Assembly: GCF_028823635.1 (NCBI RefSeq)
Contig: NZ_JAPEHU010000001.1
Span: forward strand, 62,001-126,000
DNA from: Demequina sp. B12
Lineage (GTDB): Bacteria; Actinomycetota; Actinomycetes; Actinomycetales; Demequinaceae
Direction: 5' to 3'
Length of the DNA: 64,000 nucleotides
A model generated the notes under the pieces. The model made no database searches, was not told the origin of the DNA, and saw nothing but the letters and a program-made list of their open reading frames with translations. The position numbers and the translations under genes were made by a program. Positions 26,639 to 35,224 of the stretch are shown here, in pieces; position 1 is the first letter of the stretch; each line of letters opens with the position of its first letter.

Positions 26639-26658
26639 AGCACGCCAAGCGACGCAGG

Positions 26659-26699
26659 GGCGCCCACCCAGCCTCGTGGACTGGTGGGCGCCTTCTCTT
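26659..26699 (+). terminator. Rho-independent terminator after the small membrane protein
   Basis: GGCGCCCACCCA pairs with TGGTGGGCGCC across an 11-base loop, followed by TTCTCTT. Confidence 0.85.
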
Positions 26700-26714
26700 G
26701 CGTTCTACGGCCGC

Positions 26715-26960
26715 TTAGTGGCCGGCGGCTTGCAAGAGTTCGCTCGGCTTCATGTCGAGCGCTTCCGCGATACGGAACACATCGTCGAGCCGGAACACTC
26801 GCCTTCCGGCCAAGAGCGCCACCAGGTTCAGAGGACTCACACCCGCTCGGGCCGCAACGTCACGCTCAGTGTGCGGGCTCCGAATGATTGCCAACCGCAC
26901 TTGCAGTGCGAGGTCGCGGTCACGGTGCGGCGTCAACGGCACATTCGTTGTGGCCGTCAT
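26715..26960 (-). CDS. XRE-family regulator
   Basis: 81 residues. Helix-turn-helix: [20 protein letters not shown], then RRVFRLDDVFRIAEALDMKP. The ATG at 26960 overlaps the stop of the upstream gene (ATGA). Last gene of an operon with the excisionase and a hypothetical, a usual place for a regulator of element excision. An intact DNA-binding domain, unlike the broken repressor at 21728. Confidence 0.82.
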   Translation of the reverse strand: MTATTNVPLTPHRDRDLALQVRLAIIRSPHTERDVAARAGVSPLNLVALLAGRRVFRLDDVFRIAEALDMKPSELLQAAGH

Positions 26961-27307
26961 GCTGCGCGCCCGTTCCGGTGTGGCTGCGAGTCGCATGTGA
27001 GCCGCTCCCAGTCCTCGGCAGCGGCAAGCAGCGCACGGGCGAAGGTGCGTGCACTATCGGGATCGGCGAAGGATAACCATGTGCCGGGGAGCTCGTCGCT
27101 CTCGAGACGCTCACCCACTGTCTCGTTGTAGGTGACTTCGAAACCGAGGTTGCGGGCGGTGCCACCTTCAGTTGCGAAAGAGGCGCCTTCCTGACGGAGG
27201 ACGGCGACTGGGACGAGTCGCTCGAGGTACGTGCCGTCGAGTTCGCTGTGCCGAGTGGTCCAGGCGGGACGCGTTGTGGGTGCAATAAAATTACAGGTAG
27301 TCATCAT
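26957..27307 (-). CDS. Hypothetical protein between excisionase and XRE regulator
   Basis: 116 residues, soluble. LERLVPVAVLRQEGASFATE followed by LGFEVTYNETVGE suggests an alpha/beta fold; the carboxyl part (FADPDSARTFARALLAAAED) is helical. No family recognised. Overlaps both neighbours by 4 bp (ATGA twice), so all three are cotranslated. Confidence 0.7.
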   Translation of the reverse strand: MMTTCNFIAPTTRPAWTTRHSELDGTYLERLVPVAVLRQEGASFATEGGTARNLGFEVTYNETVGERLESDELPGTWLSFADPDSARTFARALLAAAEDWERLTCDSQPHRNGRAA

Positions 27308-27537
27308 GCTCTCCATTGAGTATTGCGGGTCGCTTTGAGTGGCCGTGTGCGGGCCCAGGGGTCACGGTTGAGAGCTTTGCCACGGAATGCGTCTAGCGCT
27401 TCTGGCGTGATTCGAATGCGTCCGTTGGGGCCGCGGACGCGATAGTGGTCAAGGCGACGTTGCCGGATCACCGAGTAGACGGTGTGGACGGAGCAGCGCA
27501 AGACTTCCGCCACTTCTTTCACAGTCATGTCAGTCAT
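27304..27537 (-). CDS. xis: Excisionase-like helix-turn-helix protein
   Basis: 77 residues. MTVKEVAEVLRCSVHTVYSV, then IRQRRLDHYRVRGPNGRIRI is the winged-helix excisionase/AlpA (HTH_17) pattern. Two in-frame ATGs (27537, 27528). It is the outermost gene, 180 bases from attR, and heads a three-gene operon. It is expected to bend DNA at the attachment site and promote excision with the integrase. Confidence 0.9.
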   Translation of the reverse strand: MTDMTVKEVAEVLRCSVHTVYSVIRQRRLDHYRVRGPNGRIRITPEALDAFRGKALNRDPWARTRPLKATRNTQWRA

Positions 27538-27578
27538 CTAGGGTTCCTTGTCTGCTGGTCTGGGGTGCTGCGGAGGGC

Positions 27579-27603
27579 CATGTGTGCACGGAAGTGCGCA
27601 CGG
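27579..27603. promoter_or_regulatory. Probable integrase arm-type sites, right end
   Basis: TGTGTGCACG followed by GTGCGCACG, the same two motifs as at 20465-20488, just upstream of the excisionase gene. Confidence 0.6.
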
Positions 27604-27719
27604 ACTGGCCATTACTTGCCATGACGCGACGGGATTGGAGGAGGGCGGGACACCCGATCTACCGGGAGGAACAAGCGTGGACGGGACCGAAACGACCCGG
27701 ACGGGATGAGGACTGTCTT

Positions 27720-27764
27720 ACTTTTAATCCGTAGGTCGTGGGTTCGAGCCCCACGGGGCCCACC
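27720..27764 (+). repeat. Right attachment site (attR), partial tRNA-Lys copy
   Basis: 45 bp identical to 20365-20409, from the anticodon loop to GGGCCCACC. The 5' half of the tRNA and the CCA are absent, so it is not a gene. Confidence 0.95.
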
Positions 27765-27929
27765 CTTACGCCAGGCCTGTGCCGCTTGGGTGCGGCCCGA
27801 GCCACTGGCAGCCCTATCCACAGATCCTGACTTTGCCCGCACGCCCACGCGAGCGATGGTGTACCACTGACGTGTCAGGAGGGGCGAACACCTCCGGCGT
27901 CACGGTGATGCAGAACAAAGGGCGGGCGA

Positions 27930-28382
27930 ATGGTGCACAAGTCACGAACAACGGCAGGCAGTCTTGTAGCGGTGGTCGCGGCGGGCTTTGCCGCTCTCAG
28001 TTCGTCAGGGTGTTCTGTGGTGGCACCATCGCCGTGTTTCGACAGCGTGGACGGAGTCGTCGACGAACTCCTGACCTTGGCCTCCCAGGACGCTCCATCA
28101 AGTGACGTTCAACCGCTGCTTTCCGATGACTTTGTGGTCGATGAGGCCAAGTACCAACAGTTCCGTGAGCGCCTCAACCATGCAGGTTTCGACGCCGTGA
28201 AGTACACCACGACCGACGTGATCACCGACTACTACTCGGTGGACTTCTACGTCTCGCAGTACGAGCCGTTTGAGCACATCAATGTCAAAGTCCAGTCAGG
28301 GTGCTACGTCCTACCGTGGGGAACCCACCCCGAGTCCACGGACTTCCCCACCCCTGCCACAACAGGGACACCCACGTCATAG
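27930..28382 (+). CDS. Small lipoprotein of unknown function
   Basis: 150 residues. Signal peptide (SLVAVVAAGFAALSSSGC) with a lipobox ending at Cys 28. The mature part begins VVAPSPCFDSVDGVVDELLT and has two further cysteines likely to pair. No family recognised. First gene outside the element. Confidence 0.75.
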   Translation: MVHKSRTTAGSLVAVVAAGFAALSSSGCSVVAPSPCFDSVDGVVDELLTLASQDAPSSDVQPLLSDDFVVDEAKYQQFRERLNHAGFDAVKYTTTDVITDYYSVDFYVSQYEPFEHINVKVQSGCYVLPWGTHPESTDFPTPATTGTPTS

Positions 28383-28437
28383 GGGCGCTCCACGACCGCC
28401 GCACTCCGGCCACTTGGCCAGTTGCCAGGCACAACTC

Positions 28438-29145
28438 CTAGTTGGTGGTGGCGACCGCGGCGGTGGTGAGCACTACGGACGTGGCCACAGCAGCTGCCGC
28501 ACTCCGGACAGCCGTACTGACGCCGTGGGCAGCCCAGTCGCCCTTTTCGAGTTCTTTGCCGCGCTTGGCGACCGCGCTCGACCAGGGGATGTCCCGGTGC
28601 AGGGAATGCAGTTGACCTGACGCGGACAGCAGTGCACCCAGCACGGCGGTCCGGGGCGAGGGGTCAAGGCCGTGGATCAGAACGGCCGTCATCTGCGACA
28701 CGAGTTCGGGTCTGCGCGCGGTGCCACCGTCGGTCAACTTTGTGGTGGTGAAGATGCGGAGCACCTTGCGGGAGGTTCGCACAATGTCGTGACGTGCGAC
28801 GATGCGGTCCAACACCGGTCCGCGTAGTTGTGGCCCCACAGCGGCCAGGAAGTTCTGGGCTGCCTGGGGCTTTTTCTCCAATCGCTCCCATGCGTCACGT
28901 AGCAGCGGGTCTTGAGGCCCAGGGCCAACAGCAGTCACTTTGCCTGCGGACAACGTGCCACCGGACTCAATCTGGATGTGGTTGTTTAACGCGAGTTCGG
29001 CGAGTACAGCCCCACCCAAGGGGTAGTACAGCACGCCCTCTCCAGCGATGGTGCCGTTGCGTGGATTGAATAGCAACAGCATGAGGTCAGCCGCAATGGT
29101 GGGCTGGTTCGGCACGTACGGTGCCGCCCCTTCATCGTCCGTCAT
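28438..29145 (-). CDS. GPP34 (GOLPH3-like) family protein
   Basis: 235 residues. The amino part (ADLMLLLFNPRNGTIAGEGV, then LGGAVLAELALNNHIQI) matches the GPP34 / Vps74-GOLPH3 fold, which binds phosphoinositides in eukaryotes and has no settled role in actinobacteria. The carboxyl end is Ala/Val/Thr-rich, perhaps a membrane tail (AAAAVATSVVLTTAAVA). Confidence 0.85.
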   Translation of the reverse strand: MTDDEGAAPYVPNQPTIAADLMLLLFNPRNGTIAGEGVLYYPLGGAVLAELALNNHIQIESGGTLSAGKVTAVGPGPQDPLLRDAWERLEKKPQAAQNFLAAVGPQLRGPVLDRIVARHDIVRTSRKVLRIFTTTKLTDGGTARRPELVSQMTAVLIHGLDPSPRTAVLGALLSASGQLHSLHRDIPWSSAVAKRGKELEKGDWAAHGVSTAVRSAAAAVATSVVLTTAAVATTN

Positions 29146-29328
29146 CTCTTGATCGTGTCACGCCCGGCACAACCATGGCATCGGCCCTACGACCGATTCT
29201 CCACACCACCCGCCACCCTCCTGGCCTTCCTGAGCAGTGGCCGGGATAGGGTGCCTGGTGGTGCGTGCAACAGTTCAGACAGTCTGCGCGTTCACGCCTT
29301 GCACATCCACTCTTGAGGATCAGTCCCT

Positions 29329-29883
29329 ATGCCCTTGCTCGCTCCGTTTGCTAGCCCTGAGCTTGCTGTTGCCCTGGTAGCGGCCTTGGTGGTGCTGGTG
29401 TTGGGCGTGATGAGGGGGCGCGCTGCGCGGCTGGCACTGTGGATGGCGGTGGCGTTCAATGTGGCCGCGATTGTGGGGGTAACACTGCTGTTGCCCGGTG
29501 CTGCTGGTGAATCTGGCACTCGGTACGCGAACCTCACTCCGTTGCAGGAGATTGAGCGGGGCTTGGAGAATCCTGGGTCCGGGCCGTGGCTGAACCTTGT
29601 GGGCAATGTTGCGATGTTCATTCCGTTGGGGATTGCGGTGGCTTGCCTGATTCCGGGCGGGTTCTGGCGCCGTCTGCTCACTGCGACGGGCTTGGGTGTG
29701 GTTTTCACCGGTGCGATCGAGTTCTTGCAGTTTGGGCTGAGCCGGGTCGCGGACATCGACGACATCATTTTGAACAGCACAGGCGCTTTCATGGGTGCTG
29801 TGGTGGGCGCCGCGGTCTCCGTGATCGTGGGGAGCATTCGTGCCCGCCGCACCGCACCCAAGGACTCTCCCCCTGCGCCTTAG
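29329..29883 (+). CDS. VanZ-like membrane protein
   Basis: 184 residues with five spans. NLTPLQEIERG, WLNLVGNVAMFIPLGIAV and ATGLGVVFTGAIEFLQFGL, then RVADIDDIILNSTGAFMGAV are VanZ signatures. Members can lower sensitivity to teicoplanin or lipopeptides; most are uncharacterised. No van genes nearby. Confidence 0.9.
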   Translation: MPLLAPFASPELAVALVAALVVLVLGVMRGRAARLALWMAVAFNVAAIVGVTLLLPGAAGESGTRYANLTPLQEIERGLENPGSGPWLNLVGNVAMFIPLGIAVACLIPGGFWRRLLTATGLGVVFTGAIEFLQFGLSRVADIDDIILNSTGAFMGAVVGAAVSVIVGSIRARRTAPKDSPPAP

Positions 29884-29940
29884 CCTGCGTCAGCGCACAC
29901 TGGAACGGTCACCCCGCCAGAACCCAGTGAAGGAGACGCC

Positions 29941-30312
29941 ATGGCACACGGAGACATCACCCACATTGACATTCCGGTCACGGACCTCGCGGCAGCACAG
30001 GACTTCTATCACGCGCTGTTTGGTTGGCAGATCGCGGAGATGCCCGGGTTCGAGGGATACCCGATGTGGCAGGCCCCTAACCAGATCAGTGGGGGCGGTT
30101 TGGCGCCACGGTCCGATGGTTTCACGCAGCCGCGTAGTTATGTGGAGGTGGACTCCATTGATGAGACGGTGGCGCTCGCCGTGGCACGGGGCGCGACCGT
30201 GTTGGAGGAGAAGTCTCCGATCACAGAAACCAGCTGGTGGGCCGTCATTGGGGACCCGGACGGCAACGTTGTGGGCCTGTACGAAGGTATCACGGAGGTA
30301 GACGGCGCCTAG
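29941..30312 (+). CDS. VOC-family (glyoxalase-like) protein
   Basis: 123 residues, a single vicinal-oxygen-chelate unit with HIDIPVTDLAAAQDFYHALF, GWQIAEMPGFEGY, and ending WAVIGDPDGNVVGLYEG. Metal ligand His 8 is seen, and possibly Glu 116 (GLYEG). Substrate unknown; ATG follows AAGGAG. Confidence 0.9.
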   Translation: MAHGDITHIDIPVTDLAAAQDFYHALFGWQIAEMPGFEGYPMWQAPNQISGGGLAPRSDGFTQPRSYVEVDSIDETVALAVARGATVLEEKSPITETSWWAVIGDPDGNVVGLYEGITEVDGA

Positions 30313-30395
30313 CTCGCCTTGCTGCTCGTAGGATGGGGCGGGCCGTAGCGCTGAAGCCGGCCCACCCATCGTCCCCACACCTTCAGGGGAGACCT

Positions 30396-31736
30396 ATGCC
30401 AACGAGCACACCACCCGTGCGTCCACGCCCGCCAGTAGTGGCGTGGACGATGTTTGCGACCGTAGCGTTCGTGTACTTCGTTGCAGTGGTGCAACGCACC
30501 GCGCTGGGTGTTGCAGGGGTGGAGGCGCTGGACAGGTTCGGCGTTGAAGCGTTGGGGCTGGCATCACTGTCGGTGGTGCAGATCTCCATCTATGCGGCCC
30601 TGCAAATCCCCGCTGGAGCGCTACTGGACCGTGTGGGCCCCAAAGCGATGTTGGCGGTCGGCTCGCTCGTCATGGCCTCGGGGCAACTCCTGCTCGCTCA
30701 CGCAGACTCCCTCTGGCTGGCGTTGGCCGCCCGAGTGCTGATCGGAGCCGGCGATGCTCCCATCTTCATCTCTGCCACCCGGCTCGCATCCGAATGGTTC
30801 CCTCCCCGCCAGGCACCCGTCATGGTGCAAGTCACCGGACTCTTGGGTCAAGCGGGACAGTTGGCATCTGCAGTGCCCGTGGCGTGGCTGCTGCATGCAT
30901 CCGGATGGACGGTGACCTTCTCTGTGCTCGCCGGCCTAGGTGTAGCAGCAGCGATCATGGCGGTCCTGCGCGTCCGGATGCCCCACCACGGCGAACTCCA
31001 TTACGCCACGGCAGCGCCCCACCACGGCGCGGCAAAGATCAGCATCCGCGAAGCACTCCGTCCCCCGGGCGTACGCCTGGCGTTCTGGACGCATTGGACG
31101 GGCATGTTCTTTGCCAACACCATCGCCATGCTGTGGGGGGTGCCCTTCCTGATCCAAGGGCAGGGCCTCACCCCCGCACAAGCCTCCGTGTTGCTGTCTG
31201 TCTTAGTCATCGCGAACATGGCAACCGGTCCACTCATGGGCGCTCTGACAGCCCGCCATCCCCTGCGCCGCAGTTGGATCATCCTGGGGTCTGCTGCCGT
31301 GACCGCCACCGCCTGGGCGAGCGTGCTCATTCCTGCGACACCGCGCCCCATGATTCACCTGATCCTGTGGGCGGCGCTGCTGGGGGCAGGCGGACCGGCG
31401 TCGCTCGTGGGAATGGACTTTGCCCGCACGTTTGGCCGTCCGGGACGGCTGGGAACCGCTACCGGGTTCGCGAACATCGGCGGGTTCGCCGCCACCGTCT
31501 TGTCCGTCGCACTCGTGGGAGCCACCCTCCAGATCGTCGCCCCCGGCACCTCCGAATACACCCTGGACAACTACCGGATCGCCCTCGCCACCATGGGAAT
31601 CCCCTGGGCCATTGGCGTTGCAGGCATCCTGCACTCGCGCCGCCGGACCAGAGCCATCATGGCGGCAGACGGCATCCACGTGCCGCCCATCCGCGACGCC
31701 ATCGCCCGCCACCGCCGCTCCTCACCCCGCTCGTAA
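30396..31736 (+). CDS. MFS transporter
   Basis: 446 residues, 12 spans. The inter-span-2/3 motif reads GALLDRVGPKAMLAVGSLVM, and ARVLIGAGDAPIFISATRLA is the span-4/5 region. The layout resembles the nitrate/phthalate or sugar-phosphate-like MFS group. ATG 30396 follows AGGGGAGA. Substrate unknown. A GCATCGGCC word lies in the following gap. Confidence 0.88.
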   Translation: MPTSTPPVRPRPPVVAWTMFATVAFVYFVAVVQRTALGVAGVEALDRFGVEALGLASLSVVQISIYAALQIPAGALLDRVGPKAMLAVGSLVMASGQLLLAHADSLWLALAARVLIGAGDAPIFISATRLASEWFPPRQAPVMVQVTGLLGQAGQLASAVPVAWLLHASGWTVTFSVLAGLGVAAAIMAVLRVRMPHHGELHYATAAPHHGAAKISIREALRPPGVRLAFWTHWTGMFFANTIAMLWGVPFLIQGQGLTPAQASVLLSVLVIANMATGPLMGALTARHPLRRSWIILGSAAVTATAWASVLIPATPRPMIHLILWAALLGAGGPASLVGMDFARTFGRPGRLGTATGFANIGGFAATVLSVALVGATLQIVAPGTSEYTLDNYRIALATMGIPWAIGVAGILHSRRRTRAIMAADGIHVPPIRDAIARHRRSSPRS

Positions 31737-31787
31737 CTCTGCGCCAGTTCCCAGCCCACTCCCAGCATCGGCCGGTCCAATGGTTTC

Positions 31788-33296
31788 ATGACGTCACCCC
31801 GGACCTTCAAGATCTCCGCCGTTATTGCCTCACTGACCTTCGCGGCGGCGTGCACCGCGCCCACTGACAGCTCCGCACCCACAGATGGCACCGCGAGCAA
31901 CACCGGAGCCGCGGTCGCCGCAGACCAAGCCTCAGTAGCGTCCAGCCCGGAGGTTTGGGACTCCAACGACATCCACGAGTTCACCATCACCTACGACCAA
32001 GGCGACTACGACAGCCTGGTCGCCGCGTACCTGGAGTCCGGCGACAAGGAATGGATTTCCGCGACCGTCACCATTGACGGCGAGACCTACCAGGACGCAG
32101 GGCTCAAACTCAAAGGCAACTCTTCCCTGCGCGGCATGACGGAAGCAGACGCAGCGAGCCCCCAGGACCTGCCGTGGATCATCAACCTCGACAAGTTCGT
32201 GGACGGCCAAGACCACCACGGCGCAGAAGAGTTCGTGATCCGCTCCAACACCTCGCAGACAGCACTCAATGAGGCCGTTGCGCTCGATCTGCTCGACGCC
32301 GCAGGCCTCGCAGCCGAAGAAGCGATCGCCGCAACCGTCACCATGAACGGCTCCGACGAGTCACTGCGCCTCGTGGTCGAAAACCCCAACACCGACTGGA
32401 TGGAACGCGAACTCGGCAACGGGTACCTGTGGAAGGCAGAATCCGGTGGCACCTGGGACTACGTGGGTGAGGACCAAGCCGACTACGTGGACTCCTTTGA
32501 CCAAGAAGGCGGCGACGACAACTACACGGCCCTCATCGACTTCCTGGACTTCATCAACAACGCCGACGACGCCACCTTCGCAAGCGACCTGTCTACCTGG
32601 CTCGACGTCGACGCCTTCGCCACCTACCTGGCCTTCCAGACCGTCATCAACAACTTTGACGACATCGACGGACCCGGCAACAACGCCTACCTGTACTGGG
32701 ACATCGAAGACCAACAGATGACAGTCGTGAACTGGGATCTCAACCTGGCCTTTGGCGCCAGCAATGGAGGGCCGATGGGCGGTGACGGCGAGTGGACCGG
32801 TGGCGGTGAGAGGCCTGGCAACGGCGAATGGGCCGGTGGCGATGCTCCGGGCGGGCAGGCGCCTGGCGGGCTTGGCGGGCTTGGCGGCGGAGAGGCCAGC
32901 GACTTGGGCGGGCTGGGAGACGGCAGCGGGCTGGGAGACGCCAGCGGGCTGGGAGATGGCAGCGGCGACCGCCCCATGCCGGGCGCGGGCGAGACGCCAC
33001 CGGAAGGGATAACCCTGCCCGAAGGCATGGACCTCCCCACCGAGGGTGTCCGCGGCGGGTTTGGGGGAATGAACCAATCGAGCATCCTGTCCGAACGGTT
33101 CCTGGCCGTCGAGGACTTCTCGGCCTTAGTGGACGCGGAGACTGCGCGGCTTACCCAAGAGTTGTTTGAGTCAGGGCTCGCCGGTGAACTCCTGGAGGAC
33201 TGGTCCAGCCTGCTGACCTCAAGTGCCACGGACCTCATCCCCGCCGCGACTGTCGACGATGAGTCCGCGGCCCTTGAGGAGCAGTTCCCCGCCTAA
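31788..33296 (+). CDS. CotH-kinase-like lipoprotein
   Basis: 502 residues. Lipobox at Cys 22 (LTFAAAC), then the CotH fold: ATVTIDGETYQDAGLKLKGN, then IRSNTSQTALNEAVALDLLD, and LYWDIEDQQMTVVNWDLNLA (metal-binding Asp region). CotH proteins are secreted or spore-coat atypical kinases in Bacillus; in other bacteria they are surface lipoproteins of unknown target. A ~110-residue Gly/Asp-rich low-complexity loop (about residues 325-435) contains 18-bp tandem repeats (GLGDGSGLGDASGLGDGS) and interrupts the fold after the Asp. No spore genes nearby. Confidence 0.85.
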   Translation: MTSPRTFKISAVIASLTFAAACTAPTDSSAPTDGTASNTGAAVAADQASVASSPEVWDSNDIHEFTITYDQGDYDSLVAAYLESGDKEWISATVTIDGETYQDAGLKLKGNSSLRGMTEADAASPQDLPWIINLDKFVDGQDHHGAEEFVIRSNTSQTALNEAVALDLLDAAGLAAEEAIAATVTMNGSDESLRLVVENPNTDWMERELGNGYLWKAESGGTWDYVGEDQADYVDSFDQEGGDDNYTALIDFLDFINNADDATFASDLSTWLDVDAFATYLAFQTVINNFDDIDGPGNNAYLYWDIEDQQMTVVNWDLNLAFGASNGGPMGGDGEWTGGGERPGNGEWAGGDAPGGQAPGGLGGLGGGEASDLGGLGDGSGLGDASGLGDGSGDRPMPGAGETPPEGITLPEGMDLPTEGVRGGFGGMNQSSILSERFLAVEDFSALVDAETARLTQELFESGLAGELLEDWSSLLTSSATDLIPAATVDDESAALEEQFPA

Positions 33297-33313
33297 CCGC
33301 ACAGTGAACGTTC

Positions 33314-33343
33314 GTGGGTGGCGTCCTCGCATCCGCCACTCAC
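33314..33343 (+). terminator. Hairpin after the CotH-like gene
   Basis: GTGGGTGGCG pairs with CGCCACTCAC (one G-T pair) across a 10-base loop. No T-run; modest support. Confidence 0.45.
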
Positions 33344-33504
33344 GCGCCATGTCCTGAACCTGCGTGTGCTGAGGGTTCAGGCCCCGGGGTGGTCCGGCTT
33401 CAGATGGCATGAGGCCGGCCCACCTTCCCGCTTCCGCCCGTCGGGAGTTCGTCGCCAGAAACCTTCTTGCACGTGCAGCGGTGTCCGGGCGTAGGTTGGA
33501 GGGC

Positions 33505-34356
33505 ATGGCACAGATTCCTTGGCATGAACTGAACGACGGCCATCACATCCCTGGGATTGGCTTTGGCACCTACCCCATGAAGGGGGATGAGTGTGCCTCT
33601 GCAGTGAAGCAGGCGCTGGAGGCGGGCTACCGGCTGATTGATTCGGCGGTGAACTACGGCAATGAGGTCGAGGTAGGCCAAGGCATCAGGGAGTATCTGC
33701 ATCAGACGGGGACCCCGCGGTCGGAGGTCACCGTCCAGACCAAACTTCCGGGCCGCCACCACGACTTTGAAGCCGCGATTGGCTCTGCGCAGGAGTCCTT
33801 CGACAAGCTCCAGTTGGGCGCCATCGATGTGCTGCTGATCCACTGGCCCAACCCCCTCACTAACAAGTTCCGGGACGCCTGGCGAGCGCTAGTGGAACTG
33901 CGCGAGCGTGGCGTGGTCCGCACGATTGGGGTGTCCAACTTCACGGAAGAGCATCTGCAGATCGTTTCCGATGACACGGGTGTGGTGCCCGCGATCAATC
34001 AGGTTGAGCTCCACCCGTACTTCAATCAGGCGGCGTTGCGCACCTTCCATGATGAGGCGGGCATTGTGACGCAGTCGTGGAGCCCGCTGGGGAAGCGTCA
34101 GGCACCGTATGGCGAAGAGGCCGTGGTCTCGGCAGCGCAGGCGCACGGGGTGACTCCTGCGCAGGTGATTTTGCGCTGGCAGGTTCAGCTGGGGAACGTG
34201 CCGCTGCCCAAGTCCGCCACACCGTCGCGTCAGGCGGAAAACCTCAACATCTTCAACTTTGAGCTCACCGCACCACAAATGGCCGCGATCAACGCCCTGA
34301 CCAACCCTGATGGACGGTTGTTTGGCGGCGATCCCACCACTCACGAGGAGATGTAG
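33505..34356 (+). CDS. Aldo/keto reductase
   Basis: 283 residues. The catalytic tetrad is present: Asp and Tyr in DSAVNYGNEVEVGQG, Lys in TVQTKLPGRH, and His in LLIHWPNP. The NADPH site is at PLPKSATPSRQAENLNIFNF. Closest to the 2,5-diketo-gluconate-reductase-like AKR5 group. The ATG at 33505 follows a GGTTGGAGG site. Ends 2 bases before the convergent synthetase gene. Confidence 0.94.
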   Translation: MAQIPWHELNDGHHIPGIGFGTYPMKGDECASAVKQALEAGYRLIDSAVNYGNEVEVGQGIREYLHQTGTPRSEVTVQTKLPGRHHDFEAAIGSAQESFDKLQLGAIDVLLIHWPNPLTNKFRDAWRALVELRERGVVRTIGVSNFTEEHLQIVSDDTGVVPAINQVELHPYFNQAALRTFHDEAGIVTQSWSPLGKRQAPYGEEAVVSAAQAHGVTPAQVILRWQVQLGNVPLPKSATPSRQAENLNIFNFELTAPQMAAINALTNPDGRLFGGDPTTHEEM

Positions 34357-34358
34357 CG

Positions 34359-35114
34359 CTACTCCTGGACCCCGGCGTTGAGTTGCCGCCACAGTTGCGC
34401 GAGCGCCGCGTCGTCGATGGATTCCCGTGGAGAGTCCGCCTCGCGGCCTGGTGCGCCGTGGACCTCGTTGTGGAGTTCTTCCATTTGGATGTCGAGCCGT
34501 TCCGCCATCATCGCGGCGTCGGACAGGCTTTCGGCAAGGTGGTCGGGGACTTCGCCGTCGTATTTGTAGAAGATTTTGTGTTCGAGCGAGGCCCAGAAGT
34601 CCATGGCAATGGTCCGAATCTGGAGCTCCACGGGCACCTGAACTGCACCGGTGGACAGGAACACCGGGATCTCGATGATGGCGTGGATGGACTTGTAGCC
34701 ATTGGGCTTGGGGGTCGCGATGTAGTCCTTGACATTGATGACACGGACATCGTCTTGGGAGACCAGCGCCTCGAGCACTTGATAGGTGTCTTGAATGAAA
34801 CTGCACGTAATACGGACACCGGCAATGTCATGGATGTTTGCGCGGATGGCTTCCGGGTCGGGGGCCACCCGTTTGCGGGCCATCTTCTCCACCAAGGAGG
34901 TGGGGCTCTTGACGCGTGACGTGACGTGTTCGATGGGGTTGTAGCAGTGCAGATGCACGAACTCTTCGCGCAGAATCGTCACCTTGGTGAGGACCTCGTC
35001 CACCGCGAAGCGGTACTCCATCATGAGCCGCGAGACGTCCCTGCGAAGTTGCCGGGCGCGTTCGAACTCAGGGTGCTCCATGAGGCCGTCGGAGGGGACG
35101 TTGATTGTGGTCAC
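34359..35114 (-). CDS. Single-domain (p)ppGpp synthetase-like protein (RelA/SpoT fold)
   Basis: About 251 residues from GTG 35114. The synthetase signatures are present: DIAGVRITCSFIQDTYQV, KDYIATPKPNGYKSIHAII (YKSIH being the G-loop) and ELQIRTIAMDFWASLEHKIF. No hydrolase domain and no TGS/ACT domain, so it is a small alarmone synthetase type enzyme. A longer frame from 35150 or an ATG at 35081 are alternative starts. Should make ppGpp/pppGpp or related alarmones under stress. Confidence 0.85.
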   Translation of the reverse strand: MTTINVPSDGLMEHPEFERARQLRRDVSRLMMEYRFAVDEVLTKVTILREEFVHLHCYNPIEHVTSRVKSPTSLVEKMARKRVAPDPEAIRANIHDIAGVRITCSFIQDTYQVLEALVSQDDVRVINVKDYIATPKPNGYKSIHAIIEIPVFLSTGAVQVPVELQIRTIAMDFWASLEHKIFYKYDGEVPDHLAESLSDAAMMAERLDIQMEELHNEVHGAPGREADSPRESIDDAALAQLWRQLNAGVQE

Positions 35115-35224
35115 GCCTAGGCAACGGACTGCCTCAGACCCCGGTTCCACAGAATGTGGTTATCCACAGTGGGCGCCGCTGGAGTAGCGGTCTCGTAGCG
35201 CAGCCGGCCGATGCTCGGGGCGCG

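Larger units (their letters stand above)
20365..27764. mobile_element. Integrative element in tRNA-Lys (cryptic prophage or satellite)
   Basis: 7.4 kb bounded by a 45-bp direct repeat: 20365-20409 (inside the tRNA gene) and 27720-27764. Content in order: tyrosine integrase, truncated repressor-like gene, two phage structural-type genes, a decayed phage gene, a hypothetical, Doc toxin and Panacea antitoxin, a 314-residue unknown, a small membrane protein, an XRE regulator, a hypothetical and an excisionase-like gene. Integrase and excisionase at opposite ends is the standard layout. The GCATCGGCC word common elsewhere is absent. No portal, terminase, large capsid or lysis gene is present, so it cannot form particles alone. 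Confidence 0.9.
27538..27929. other. Intergenic region at the right end of the element
   Basis: 392 bp containing the right arm-type motifs (27579-27603), the attR repeat (27720-27764) and the leader of the following lipoprotein gene. No gene; the tRNA-like sequence lacks its 5' half. Confidence 0.8.

Noticed and set aside
27720..27764. A second tRNA-Lys gene
   Set aside because: Lacks the acceptor 5' strand, D-arm and half of the anticodon stem; it is the attR copy.
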